Shown piece by piece: positions 27,071 to 35,589 of a DNA stretch of 64,000 nt (the stretch's first letter is position 1; every line of letters begins with the position of its first letter). Both the position numbers and the translations under genes were made by a program. A model generated the notes under the pieces. That model had not been told where the DNA came from, searched no databases, and was given only the letters and a program-made list of their open reading frames with translations. Origin of the DNA: Bacteroides cutis (lineage in GTDB: Bacteria; Bacteroidota; Bacteroidia; Bacteroidales; Bacteroidaceae); the NCBI RefSeq assembly GCF_900241005.1, contig NZ_OEST01000002.1:620001-684000 (forward strand). Reading direction: 5' to 3'.

Positions 27071-27285
27071 CATCTCCTTTTAAGAGAATTAGGGATTTTA
27101 TTGTAGATTGATAATCAAGTGTTTTATATCATAAAAACAGTGTGAAAAGCCTAATATCGCTTGACATCTTTAGGTTTAGATGAAGAAAATCATCATATTA
27201 CCGATTATTTTGTTTTCATTTGTTTGGCGGTTTCTTGCATTTTTCAGTACTTTTGTGGCATAAAATAATTCTCTTAAAAGGAGAT
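27071..27285. repeat. distal inverted-repeat cassette (B), invertible promoter
   Basis: A perfect 20-bp inverted repeat, ATCTCCTTTTAAGAGAATTA at 27072-27091 and its complement at 27266-27285, encloses 174 bp that hold a strong promoter. The sites resemble those of cassette A (17 of 21 positions agree for the two left sites), so one recombinase could act on all four. A short direct repeat (TTAGGGATTT) follows each of the two B sites, once inside and once outside the cassette. Confidence 0.85.
27223..27255 (+). promoter_or_regulatory. promoter inside cassette B, pointing away from pilus genes
   Basis: There is a -33 TTTG at 27223-27226, a 21-bp spacer, and -7 TACTTTTG at 27248-27255, a full consensus match on the plus strand. 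In this orientation it fires towards the 3' end of the recombinase gene. Inversion of 27072-27285 would turn it towards the pilus operon. Confidence 0.75.
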
Positions 27286-27370
27286 TTAGGGATTTGCACA
27301 ATAGATTTTTGTCCGATTTTACTTATCCGGCTGTATCAAACTGAAGCAGATTTTCATCCTATCATAGTCC

Positions 27371-28579
27371 TTACAGAGCCTTGAGTATCTGGCTGTTTGC
27401 CTTGTCAACGGCAGAAGTATCCAACGAAGCGAGATAGATGCGCGTGGTCTTTTCGGAATCGTGTCCCATCGCTTCACTGATGATTGGAAGCGGAATGTTC
27501 TTACTCCGGGCAATGGAAGCCCAACCGTGACGCGCCACGTATGTGGTCAACGGAATTGCCAATCCCAGTTGTTCGCCCAACTTCCTCAACTTGTCGTTGA
27601 CCAAATGAGCCGCATTCTTGTACTGTCTTCGTGCATCCACTTCCATATTCTTGATAATAGGCAACAGATAGAGAGTGTCCGCGATGTCGTATTTGTCGAT
27701 GATTTCCTGCATGGGTTTCTCCCATTTAATGGAGAGCTGCTGCCCGGTTTTTTGTCTGCGATAAGAGAGTATTCCGTTCTGAAGGTCTTTTTTCTTGAGA
27801 AATGCCATGTCAATGAATGACATTCCACGTGTGTAGAACGAGAACATGAAGACATCCCTTGCCAAATCGGTCGCCGGAGAAAGAGTCAAGTCCAAATCAC
27901 GGATCTGACGGATGATATTCAGCGGAACAGCCCGCTTGACCGTCTTGTCGATACCCGTATAAACGTGTCTGAACGGAGAGCGTTGTACGGTCAGTTCCTT
28001 TTCGACGGCCCGGTTGTAGATGGCTCGCAAGCCACGCATATAATAGGATGTGGTATTGGGACACACCCCTGCCGCTTTCAGGAAGTTTTCATAGCGTACC
28101 ATCAAATCGGAATCAACTTCATCGAGAAACACATCATTTTCGCCACAAAAACGCTCGAAACTTCTGGTGACAACCGTGTACCGTTCTGCAGTACGGGGTT
28201 TCCCGATCTGTCCCATCTGCCGGATAACTTCACGGGCAAAAGAAATGAAGCCCTTGCCCTCCGAAGGTGTGAGATAGCATTTCAGCACGTCTTCGGCAGT
28301 ATAGTCCTCACCGGCACGCTCCAGACGTGCGATTATATTCCTGAACCGTTTGGTGTTCGCATACAAAATCTCTTTCAATGATGCAAGATAATTGCTGCGG
28401 CTATCCCCGATGCCGGGCGGAAAAACGATTTCCGCATGAGCGGAATCCCATTCACAGGGATATACCTTGTAACCGGTGTTAACTTGACGTGCTACACGTC
28501 CGTGAACCACTTGATAGAATAATGTGCCTTCTTTCGTTGAAATAGAAGATGCACGAAATTTAACTTTCATTGTTGCCAT
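27371..28579 (-). CDS. tyrosine recombinase, probable switch invertase
   Basis: This phage-integrase-type recombinase of 402 aa has an N-terminal arm-type domain (KVKFRASSISTKEG, typical of Bacteroides integrases), a SAM-like core-binding domain around residues 95-190, and a catalytic domain. Visible catalytic parts are the first Arg in YTRGMSFIDMAFL, YVARHGWAS (box II Arg, with Tyr in place of the usual His), EAMGHDSEKTT and the nucleophile region RIYLASLD. Its 3' end abuts the inverted-repeat cassettes, so I infer that it inverts them. It could instead be the integrase of the island. I start at ATG 28579 (MATMKVKF); 28570 and 28603 are alternatives. Confidence 0.88.
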   Translation of the reverse strand: MATMKVKFRASSISTKEGTLFYQVVHGRVARQVNTGYKVYPCEWDSAHAEIVFPPGIGDSRSNYLASLKEILYANTKRFRNIIARLERAGEDYTAEDVLKCYLTPSEGKGFISFAREVIRQMGQIGKPRTAERYTVVTRSFERFCGENDVFLDEVDSDLMVRYENFLKAAGVCPNTTSYYMRGLRAIYNRAVEKELTVQRSPFRHVYTGIDKTVKRAVPLNIIRQIRDLDLTLSPATDLARDVFMFSFYTRGMSFIDMAFLKKKDLQNGILSYRRQKTGQQLSIKWEKPMQEIIDKYDIADTLYLLPIIKNMEVDARRQYKNAAHLVNDKLRKLGEQLGLAIPLTTYVARHGWASIARSKNIPLPIISEAMGHDSEKTTRIYLASLDTSAVDKANSQILKAL

Positions 28580-28590
28580 ATATAATCGAT

Positions 28591-28701
28591 TTAGTGTTTC
28601 CACTTATAAAAGATAAAGGAGACTGTAGCTAATGTGATGGCGATCAATCCGGCATATACAACTGTTATTTCGCTCAAAATCTCTGAATGGAGCAGTTTCA
28701 T
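28591..28701 (-). CDS. small one-span membrane ORF, possibly cut by the IS
   Basis: The 36-codon frame encodes MKLLHSEILSEIT followed by one hydrophobic helix (VVYAGLIAITLATVSFIFY) and a KWKH tail. It stops 11 nt before the recombinase start, which fits an operon. The same frame stays open upstream to the IS edge at 28733 (SFFALIIFANMK), so it may be the remaining C-terminus of a larger membrane protein. I do not recognise a family. Confidence 0.35.
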   Translation of the reverse strand: MKLLHSEILSEITVVYAGLIAITLATVSFIFYKWKH

Positions 28702-28918
28702 GTTTGCGAAAATGATAAGGGCAAAAAATGAATGGAAAATATAAAGTCGGTTGACCCACTATTATAAAATCCATTTGCCCCACCTTTATAATCGCAACTG
28801 ATCCACTGAAATTATAATAAAAATTGACCCCTATAGAATACTTATATTCCAATCTTGTTTTTTTACTTTAAAAAAAGCATTTTAACCCGGTATAATTTAC
28901 CAAATAATTTTTTAAAGA

Positions 28919-30484
28919 ATGAAAATAAGAATCAAGCACATACTTCGTTGCTATCAGTCAGGAATGAGTATCCGAAGTATCAGTTCTTCTCTTCTGATTT
29001 CACGTAATACAGTCAAACGGTATATCCGTATATATGAAGATATGGGTATAGAACTGGATCGTCTGTTGAAAATGGACGAACAGCATCTGCATGAACTTTT
29101 TGGTGCAGATATTGATAATGAAACAGTCAGATCTGCAGAGTATAAGTATCTTGAAGAACATATACCTGAGTACATTAAACGACTTAAATCCCGTGGAACA
29201 ACAAGAAGGTCCTTGTATGAGGAGTATCTGAAAAATCGTCCTCAAGATTACAGCTATTGTTCTTTTTGCCTATATCTCAGACGTGAAAGAGAAGTAAAAG
29301 TGCCCGTTGGGCGCATAGACCATATAGCCGGTGATCAGATGTATGTGGATTTTGCCGGTGACAAACTTTATCTTTCAGACGAAAAGACAGGTGATAAGGT
29401 TCCCGTAGAAGTTTTTGCTGCCATACTTCCGTGCAGCCAGATTACTTATTATGAGGCTGTACCATCGCAGAAGAAAGAATATCTTATCCAGGCATGTGAA
29501 AATGCTTTCCATTATTTTGGAGGTGTACCCAATGCCATAGTTCCCGACAATCTCAAGTCTGCCGTAACAAAGCCCGGAGGGATTGAACCTGTAATCAATG
29601 ACGACTTTGCTGCATTTGCAGACCATTATGGTTGTGTTGTCTTTCCGGCAAGAGTACGTAAGCCAAAAGACAAGGCTCTGGTTGAGAATGCCGTAAGACT
29701 GCTCTACAGGGAGGTCTATTCAAGGATGACGGGATTGAAATGTGATGATCTTGAAGCCCTGAACATAGAGATAATGAAACATACGGATGCGTTGAACAGC
29801 CGTAAGATGTACAATCGCAGTTACAGCCGCAGGGAACGTTTCCTTGAAGTCGAGAAAGACAGGCTGCACACTTTGCCCGCCACAAGGTTTATATCAAAAA
29901 ACAGGAAAACGGCAACTGTCATGAGAAACAGTTATGTATCGCTTAACAATCACTATTACAGTGTCCCTAAAGAGTATATCGGCGATACTGTAGAATTACT
30001 ATATGATGGAGATACAGTGGAAATATATCATAAATTCAGGCACATAACGACACACCGCAGGGATGATACACCTTTCACGTATTCGGAAAAACCGTCCCAC
30101 AAACTTCCGGGAGTACTACATGAATACAGAAGCAGAATGGATGATATATACCGTAAGGCACGTGAAATCGATTCGGTAGTGGAAGAGTACATAAAACTAG
30201 TGGCCGTTGCCAAAAAATATCCGATTCAAGCCGTACGTTCAGCCGATGGTATATTAAGTCTTGTTGAACGTTTCGGACACGACAGAATGGTTCTTGCATG
30301 CCAGATAGCAATGGAATCCAACATGTTCGGATACAATGAACTTGAAAGTATTCTGATAAACAGGGAAGATGAAAAGTATCATGTCCAAATGGAAGGACAG
30401 GTTCCTGAACTTACTCCTAAACATAAAAATCTCAGAGGTAAGGATTATTTTAACTCTAAAAACAATGATGAAAATGACAAGTAA
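28919..30484 (+). CDS. istA: IS21 transposase IstA
   Basis: The DDE transposase of the element has 521 aa. An N-terminal helix-turn-helix (SGMSIRSISSSLLISRNTVKRYI, residues 14-36) binds the ends. The rve-type core has Asp in QMYVDFAGDK, Asp in IVPDNLKSAV, and Glu in KDKALVENAVRLLYREV. The C-terminal part (NNHYYSVPKEYIGDTVELLYDG) is the usual Mu-like beta segment. The frame is intact, and its last 17-20 nt overlap the istB start. Confidence 0.95.
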   Translation: MKIRIKHILRCYQSGMSIRSISSSLLISRNTVKRYIRIYEDMGIELDRLLKMDEQHLHELFGADIDNETVRSAEYKYLEEHIPEYIKRLKSRGTTRRSLYEEYLKNRPQDYSYCSFCLYLRREREVKVPVGRIDHIAGDQMYVDFAGDKLYLSDEKTGDKVPVEVFAAILPCSQITYYEAVPSQKKEYLIQACENAFHYFGGVPNAIVPDNLKSAVTKPGGIEPVINDDFAAFADHYGCVVFPARVRKPKDKALVENAVRLLYREVYSRMTGLKCDDLEALNIEIMKHTDALNSRKMYNRSYSRRERFLEVEKDRLHTLPATRFISKNRKTATVMRNSYVSLNNHYYSVPKEYIGDTVELLYDGDTVEIYHKFRHITTHRRDDTPFTYSEKPSHKLPGVLHEYRSRMDDIYRKAREIDSVVEEYIKLVAVAKKYPIQAVRSADGILSLVERFGHDRMVLACQIAMESNMFGYNELESILINREDEKYHVQMEGQVPELTPKHKNLRGKDYFNSKNNDENDK

Positions 30485-31246
30485 CAATAAAATAAACAGA
30501 ACTGTCGGAAAAAATATGGACAGAATAATGGAACTACTCTCCAAATTACGTTTTTACGGCATGCTTGAAACATACAGAAACGACTGCAGGACTACATCCT
30601 CTGATGGTATGACAAACGATGAGTTCCTTAAATGGCTTCTAGAAAGCGAGTATGATTACAGACACAATGTAAGTATTGAGCGACTAATAAGGTCGGCAAA
30701 CTTCAGATATAAGGCATATATGGAGAAAATAGACTATACAATAAAACGTAGCCTTGACCGGAACCAGCTCGAGAGACTTGCCTCTCTAGATTTTATAAGA
30801 GACGGACAAAATATTTTATCACAGGCAGCTCCGGAACAGGCAAAAGCTATATAGCTTCAGCCATAGGATATGAAGCGTGTAAAAATGGAATCAGAACTGT
30901 ATATTCCAATGCGTCAAAGCTTATGGGACAGCTTAAAATAGCCAAGAACAAGGGAACTATAGAATCTGAGATGAAAAAAATTGAAAAGTGCCCACTGTTG
31001 ATTCTTGACGATCTGTTTCTTATAGGGCTGGACGCGAAGGAAAGGTCCATTCTTATGGAAATAATAGAAGACAGACACGGATTAAAATCAATCATAATAA
31101 CATCACAGATTCCCGTTGAAAACTGGTATGATGCAATTGGTGATCCTACCGTAGCTGATGCAATCCTGGACAGGATTGTACATACTGCACACAAAATTGA
31201 ACTTACAGGAGATTCTGTAAGAAAGATGAATGCAAAAAAGAAGTAA
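30468..31246 (+). pseudogene. istB: IstB helper ATPase, frameshifted
   Basis: IstB is the AAA+ ATPase that activates IstA and chooses targets. Here the N-terminal frame (MKMTSNNKINRTVGKN, MDRIMELLSKL) runs to GQNIL and then leaves the family, stopping at 30854. The Walker A sequence ITGSSGTGKSYIASAIGYEA continues in the -1 frame from about 30816 and runs through Walker B (LLILDDLFLIG) to 31246. Adding one A in the TTA-TC junction near 30820 would restore NILITGSSGTGKS. This is most simply a one-base deletion, or possibly a sequencing error. The start at 30465/30468 overlaps istA. Confidence 0.85.
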
Positions 31247-31432
31247 CATCTACTGTAGATAATTATAATTGAAACTAACCCGGGTTAAAATGCATTTTTC
31301 TTTCCATAAATCCAATGTTTTTTTGATGGATCAATTGGGAATATAATAGTGGGTCAACCGACTTTATATTTTCCACACACGCAACAACATCAATGCACTA
31401 TAATAGAGTTGTCTCATAAGGTATCCTTCAGA

Positions 31433-32122
31433 TTAAACGCAAGTTTCCTGTGCCACTATACTTGCCACCACACTACCATCAAACAAATGTATCGTACGAT
31501 GCGCAAAACTGGCATCATGCCGAGAGTGTGTCACCATGATAATTGTAGTACCTTCCTTATTCAGTTCTGTCAATAAATTCATAACTTCGGCACCATTCTT
31601 GGAGTCCAGATTACCAGTCGGTTCATCAGCAAGTATCAGTTTCGGATGGGTAACTACTGCACGGGCAATAGCTACACGTTGTTGTTGCCCTCCAGAGAGT
31701 TGCTGGGGAAAATGCTTGGCACGATGGCTGATGTTCATACGTTTAAGAATATCTTCTACCATACGTTTACGTTCACTCGCTTTCACACCTAAATAGGTAA
31801 GAGGAAGCTCTACATTCTCATATACATTCAGTTCATCTATCAGGTTAAAACTTTGGAATACAAATCCCAATTTTCCCTTACGAACACGGGTACGTTCTTT
31901 TTCTTTTAAATTACCCACTTCCTGGCCTAACAGTTTATAACTGCCTTCCGTAGGATTATCCAGTAAACCGAGAATATTCAGCAAGGTCGACTTGCCACAC
32001 CCCGATGGTCCCATAATAGCTACAAATTCTCCCTCCTTCACCTCAAGGTTTACGTGGTTCAATGCTACTGTTTCTACTTCTGAAGTACGAAATACTTTAC
32101 TGATGTTGCCAATTTCAATCAT
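31433..32122 (-). CDS. ABC transporter ATP-binding protein (MacB/LolD-like)
   Basis: The 229-aa ATPase energises an FtsX-type permease. It has Walker A GPSGCGKST, the Q loop FQSFNLIDELNVYENVELPL, the signature LSGGQQQRVAIARA, Walker B LILADEPTGNLD and the switch His in MVTHSRHD. It belongs to the MacB/LolD/FtsE group, which transmits force to periplasmic targets rather than moving solutes through the membrane. The gene is 63 nt downstream of the permease gene. Downstream there are only 57 nt before the IS, so whatever used to follow has been displaced. Confidence 0.93.
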   Translation of the reverse strand: MIEIGNISKVFRTSEVETVALNHVNLEVKEGEFVAIMGPSGCGKSTLLNILGLLDNPTEGSYKLLGQEVGNLKEKERTRVRKGKLGFVFQSFNLIDELNVYENVELPLTYLGVKASERKRMVEDILKRMNISHRAKHFPQQLSGGQQQRVAIARAVVTHPKLILADEPTGNLDSKNGAEVMNLLTELNKEGTTIIMVTHSRHDASFAHRTIHLFDGSVVASIVAQETCV

Positions 32123-32185
32123 AATATCATTTTTTTATTCCTCCTTTCCCTTCAGGAAGGCAAGAATAGTTTATTATTTCAAATA

Positions 32186-34501
32186 TCATTCACTCTTAAT
32201 ACTGTTTACGGGATTCTCATTCGCAATCCACCATGATTTCCACAGAACACAACCAAGAATGATTGCCAGATTGCCAATCAGTACCAACGCATATACAATC
32301 CAACCGAGCGGAATTTGTTCCGTGAACTGTTCCATCCAAAGCGTATTGACATACCAAGCGGCAATGGTACCGATGAATACTGCCGGAACAGCTACATAGA
32401 GTATATCACGTGAAAGAAGTTCCAGTATCATACTTGCTTCAGCTCCGTTCACCTTGCGAATGGCAATTTCCTTTGAACGGCGATGTACCTCATCGGTTGT
32501 ATAACCTATTAATCCCATTAGCATAATGAAAAACATGGTCATTGCTGCCATCAATGTAGCATTGCGGAATACACGAACACTATTATATTGATCCGTTATC
32601 ACTTGTTGGTAGTTACCAAAATCAATAGTCTTATCAGGGAAAGCCTCTTTGGCTGCCTTATTCAGTTTTTGGAGATTATCGATAAAAGGTTCTTTCAGGC
32701 GAAGATGCACTACACCGTAGAAAGGTTTCTTACCTATCGCCATAAAAGGTTTTTTTTCACTTGTAAAAGTCTGTATCTGAAAATCTTTCAGTAGCCCAGT
32801 CACTTTGAAATTCTCTCCGCCTGTAGAAATAGTACGTCCCACTACATCATTCCCCCAATGCATCCATTCAGCAAAAGTCTCATTCACTACCGCTTCATCA
32901 CCGGTACGAGCCATACGCCCTGCTTTGAAAATCATTCCCATCAATGCCGGATAATCTTCACGCATATAATAGCAATAACGGGTGGAAAATAATGAATTAC
33001 CCGTTTCATCATTGATAAAGTTACCACTATAACCATAAATGGGGGTACCTTCAGCACTACTCACCGCCTCTACATAAGGTAATCCTTTAAAAAACTGATA
33101 AGCGGCATCACGTGCTCTTTCTTCCCCTAAATAAAGTTCGCCTATTGCCAAACGCCGAGGATTATAACCCATATCTTTATTCAACATATAGTTATATTGC
33201 GCCATCACCACGCACATCAATCCACAAATAAAAGCCACACCTGCAAACTGGATGAAAAGTAACGGCCGCTTCCAACCTTTTTTACTTTCAGAATAACGAT
33301 GAAAGACCTGCGAAACGGGTATACGTGAAAATAAACGTCCCGGTAATACACCACCTACAATAAATAGTATGCCCACTACTATGAACGGTACCCAGATACG
33401 CTCCGGTGCAAATAACATGGAAAGTTTTGCTACTGCAGTATCTTCCACAAAATCACGAAAATTCAATAACAATAACACCATTATTAATAAAGCACCCAAA
33501 ATGATAACTACTGTCTCCAAAAGAAACATACAGAAAACAGTACCGTTACCGGCACCACTACATTTGTGTATACCTATTGACTTGGCACGATGGCTCAGAG
33601 AAGAAATAGCAATAAGTACATAATTCAATGTAGCAATGAAAAGAATAGCAAATCCCAGAATACTCATAATACTTGTCATGCGGCGCACGTCTTCATATCC
33701 GCGATAAGTATCACGGATAGGCTGAATGAAAGCAGTATAGCCAAATACTTTCTTATCTTCTGCCGGACGATATTTATCAATCATCGCATCAATTCGCTTA
33801 TTTACTACCGAGTGATCTGCACCTGGACGGAAACGAATATATTCTTTCCAACTATCTCCACCACTCCACGAATAATTTCCCCAGCCACGGCTCCAGATAG
33901 TGGGCAGAGATATGACCCCTTCGGGATTCGCGGTAGCGTTCTCCGGCAATGTAACATATGTACCTTTCACTGTCAAATCTATACGATGGTCATAACTAAG
34001 TACTTTCCCAATAGGATTCTCATTACCGAAAATCTTCTTCGCAAAACGTTCACTCAGGAAGATAACGTCAGGCTGAATCAAGTCACGTTCCGGATTGCCA
34101 CTCAATACCTCAATTCCCATAGTACGAAAAAAGAGCGAATCAGCCACTACTTTCTGGTCATCAAAGCGTATACTACCGTTATAAAGCGGTTGTGCAACCG
34201 GCCATTCAGCCATACTACAAGCAGATTCCACTTCTTTAGAAAAATTTTCAAGTATAGCTCCCGCTACCGGACCACAGTTTGCCTGTGACGGTTCATGCTT
34301 CTCACCATTAGTCGTGAAGACCGACCATATCTGATACAAATTATCATAATCATGATAACATTTGTCGAAACTTTGTTCATAAACCACACGAGCAAATAGT
34401 AAAATACTCATTGTCAGCCCCAATCCCAAAGAAATTACCTTGATAATGTTCGAACTGCGTCCATGAAGTAACGTTTGGATTACATAATAGATTTGTTTCA
34501 T
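32186..34501 (-). CDS. FtsX/MacB-like ABC transporter permease
   Basis: The 771-aa protein has an N-terminal span (about 21-42), a large periplasmic MacB-type domain (SIRFDDQKVVADSLFFRTMGIEVLSGNP), and FtsX domain 1 with spans at about 285-305, 335-355 and 380-400. A second periplasmic domain follows, then FtsX domain 2 with spans near 660-680, 705-730 and 740-755 and the motif YTTDEVHRRSKEIAIRKVNGA. Bacteroides carry many such paired-FtsX proteins, thought to act in envelope stress or peptide/antibiotic resistance; the substrate is unknown. A sigma-54 promoter and two palindromes lie upstream. Confidence 0.92.
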   Translation of the reverse strand: MKQIYYVIQTLLHGRSSNIIKVISLGLGLTMSILLFARVVYEQSFDKCYHDYDNLYQIWSVFTTNGEKHEPSQANCGPVAGAILENFSKEVESACSMAEWPVAQPLYNGSIRFDDQKVVADSLFFRTMGIEVLSGNPERDLIQPDVIFLSERFAKKIFGNENPIGKVLSYDHRIDLTVKGTYVTLPENATANPEGVISLPTIWSRGWGNYSWSGGDSWKEYIRFRPGADHSVVNKRIDAMIDKYRPAEDKKVFGYTAFIQPIRDTYRGYEDVRRMTSIMSILGFAILFIATLNYVLIAISSLSHRAKSIGIHKCSGAGNGTVFCMFLLETVVIILGALLIMVLLLLNFRDFVEDTAVAKLSMLFAPERIWVPFIVVGILFIVGGVLPGRLFSRIPVSQVFHRYSESKKGWKRPLLFIQFAGVAFICGLMCVVMAQYNYMLNKDMGYNPRRLAIGELYLGEERARDAAYQFFKGLPYVEAVSSAEGTPIYGYSGNFINDETGNSLFSTRYCYYMREDYPALMGMIFKAGRMARTGDEAVVNETFAEWMHWGNDVVGRTISTGGENFKVTGLLKDFQIQTFTSEKKPFMAIGKKPFYGVVHLRLKEPFIDNLQKLNKAAKEAFPDKTIDFGNYQQVITDQYNSVRVFRNATLMAAMTMFFIMLMGLIGYTTDEVHRRSKEIAIRKVNGAEASMILELLSRDILYVAVPAVFIGTIAAWYVNTLWMEQFTEQIPLGWIVYALVLIGNLAIILGCVLWKSWWIANENPVNSIKSE

Positions 34502-34539
34502 TTTTTATATTGTTTTATCACTTTCCTGCTTTAATTTAA

Positions 34540-34556
34540 TGCAGAAAGTATGCCAA
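34540..34556 (-). promoter_or_regulatory. sigma-54 (-24/-12) promoter of the ABC operon
   Basis: The minus strand reads TTGGCATACTTTCTGCA, with GG at 34554-34553 and GC at 34542-34541. This is the exact GG-N10-GC spacing of the sigma-54 consensus TTGGCACG-N4-TTGC. It lies 39 nt before the permease start. Confidence 0.75.
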
Positions 34557-34610
34557 AACAGATATCACATTGATTTTCAAATATAAACACTATTCTTATA
34601 AAATGAAATA

Positions 34611-34648
34611 TGTCTAATTATTAGACAATACCGTCTAATATTTAGACA
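34611..34648. promoter_or_regulatory. tandem palindromic enhancer-like sites
   Basis: Two 17-bp palindromes, TGTCTAAT-T-ATTAGACA (34611-34627, perfect) and CGTCTAATATTTAGACA (34632-34648, near-perfect), lie 21 bp apart centre to centre, two helical turns. They sit 55-110 bp upstream of the sigma-54 promoter, where an NtrC-type activator would bind. The gene for such an activator is at 36410. Confidence 0.75.
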
Positions 34649-34782
34649 TAAAAAAATGACAAATTACTGGCATTACACCAGAAAATTATCATTAAAGAAC
34701 AGAAAAAAAGAAAATACGGCAATTAGCATATAGAAATAAAACTCTATCTTTACCGCCAGTTTTCTTAAACACACACATATAT

Positions 34783-35589
34783 ATGAAATTAGTCCACTTC
34801 ATGTTATTTTTCACTTTCTACCTATTTATGGGTAGCTGTGATTTGATAGACTATCATCCCTACGATGTCCGCATTACAGGTGAAACAGATGTAAATACTC
34901 ATAACATCACCCAAATAGAAGAAAATTGTAAAGGTAAAACAACACTCCGTTTTGTAACGATGGGCGATTCTCAACGTTGGTATGACGAAACTGTAGATTT
35001 CGTAAATAGCCTAAATGCACGAGATGACATAGATTTTGTTATCCATAGCGGAGACATGAGTGACTTCGGACTTACAGACGAATTTCTTTGGCAACGCGAT
35101 ATTATGAACAAACTTAAAGTTCCGTACGTAACTCTTATTGGCAATCATGACTGTTTGGGTACAGGTGAGGAAGCATATCGTGCTATATTTGGTGATCCGA
35201 ACTTCTCATTCATTGCCGGACGAGTAAAATTTGTATGTCTGAATACCAATGCAATGGAATTTGACTATTCATGTCCCATTCCTGATTTTACTTTCATGGA
35301 AAAAGAGATTACCGAACGACAAAGTGAATTTGATAAAACAGTTATATCCATGCATGTTCGTCCTTACGCTGATCAATTTAACAACAATGTGGCACGAGTA
35401 TTCCACCGTTATATAACCGAATATCCCGGTATACAATTTTGCACTGCTGCCCACGAACACCGCCTATTTGAGGAAAACCTCTTCGGAGACGGAATTATAT
35501 ATTATATGAGCGATTGCATGAAACATCGTAGTTATTATATATTCACCCTGAAACCAGACGGATATGAACGCGAAGTGGTATACTATTAA
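34783..35589 (+). CDS. calcineurin-like metallophosphoesterase lipoprotein
   Basis: The 268-aa protein has a lipobox-type signal (FYLFMGSC, Cys19). The metallophosphoesterase motifs are all present: MGDSQ near residue 65, VIHSGDMSDFG, LIGNHDC, SMHVRP and AAHEHRL (a variant of GHxH). It should be an outer- or inner-membrane-attached periplasmic phosphohydrolase; the substrate is unknown. It lies divergent from the ABC operon, sharing the spacer with the palindromes. The next gene overlaps its 3' end by 26 nt, so the two are probably translated together. Confidence 0.88.
   Translation: MKLVHFMLFFTFYLFMGSCDLIDYHPYDVRITGETDVNTHNITQIEENCKGKTTLRFVTMGDSQRWYDETVDFVNSLNARDDIDFVIHSGDMSDFGLTDEFLWQRDIMNKLKVPYVTLIGNHDCLGTGEEAYRAIFGDPNFSFIAGRVKFVCLNTNAMEFDYSCPIPDFTFMEKEITERQSEFDKTVISMHVRPYADQFNNNVARVFHRYITEYPGIQFCTAAHEHRLFEENLFGDGIIYYMSDCMKHRSYYIFTLKPDGYEREVVYY

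Larger units (their letters stand above)
28733..31375 (+). mobile_element. IS21-family insertion sequence
   Basis: The 2.64-kb element has perfect 34-bp terminal inverted repeats (28733-28766 and 31342-31375) that begin TGGAAAATATAAAGTCGGTT, so it starts with TG and ends with CA as is usual for IS21. Subterminal TTGACCC and TATAAT motifs recur at 28751-28840. It carries istA and a frameshifted istB. The flanks (AATGAA on the left, CACACG on the right) show no target duplication, so the ends may have been rearranged after insertion. Confidence 0.9.

Noticed and set aside
28604..28852. 82-aa minus-strand frame across the left IS end
   Set aside because: It spans the IS boundary and reads the terminal repeat. 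The frame with a clear membrane helix (28591-28701) is a better candidate.
30810..30830. Programmed -1 frameshift in istB
   Set aside because: No canonical X-XXY-YYZ slippery heptamer fits the zero frame at the break, and a one-base loss explains the sequence fully.
15909..31387. CGCAACAA at both 15909-15916 and 31380-31387 as attachment-site duplication of the island
   Set aside because: Eight bases can match by chance in AT-rich DNA, and the surrounding bases do not extend the match.
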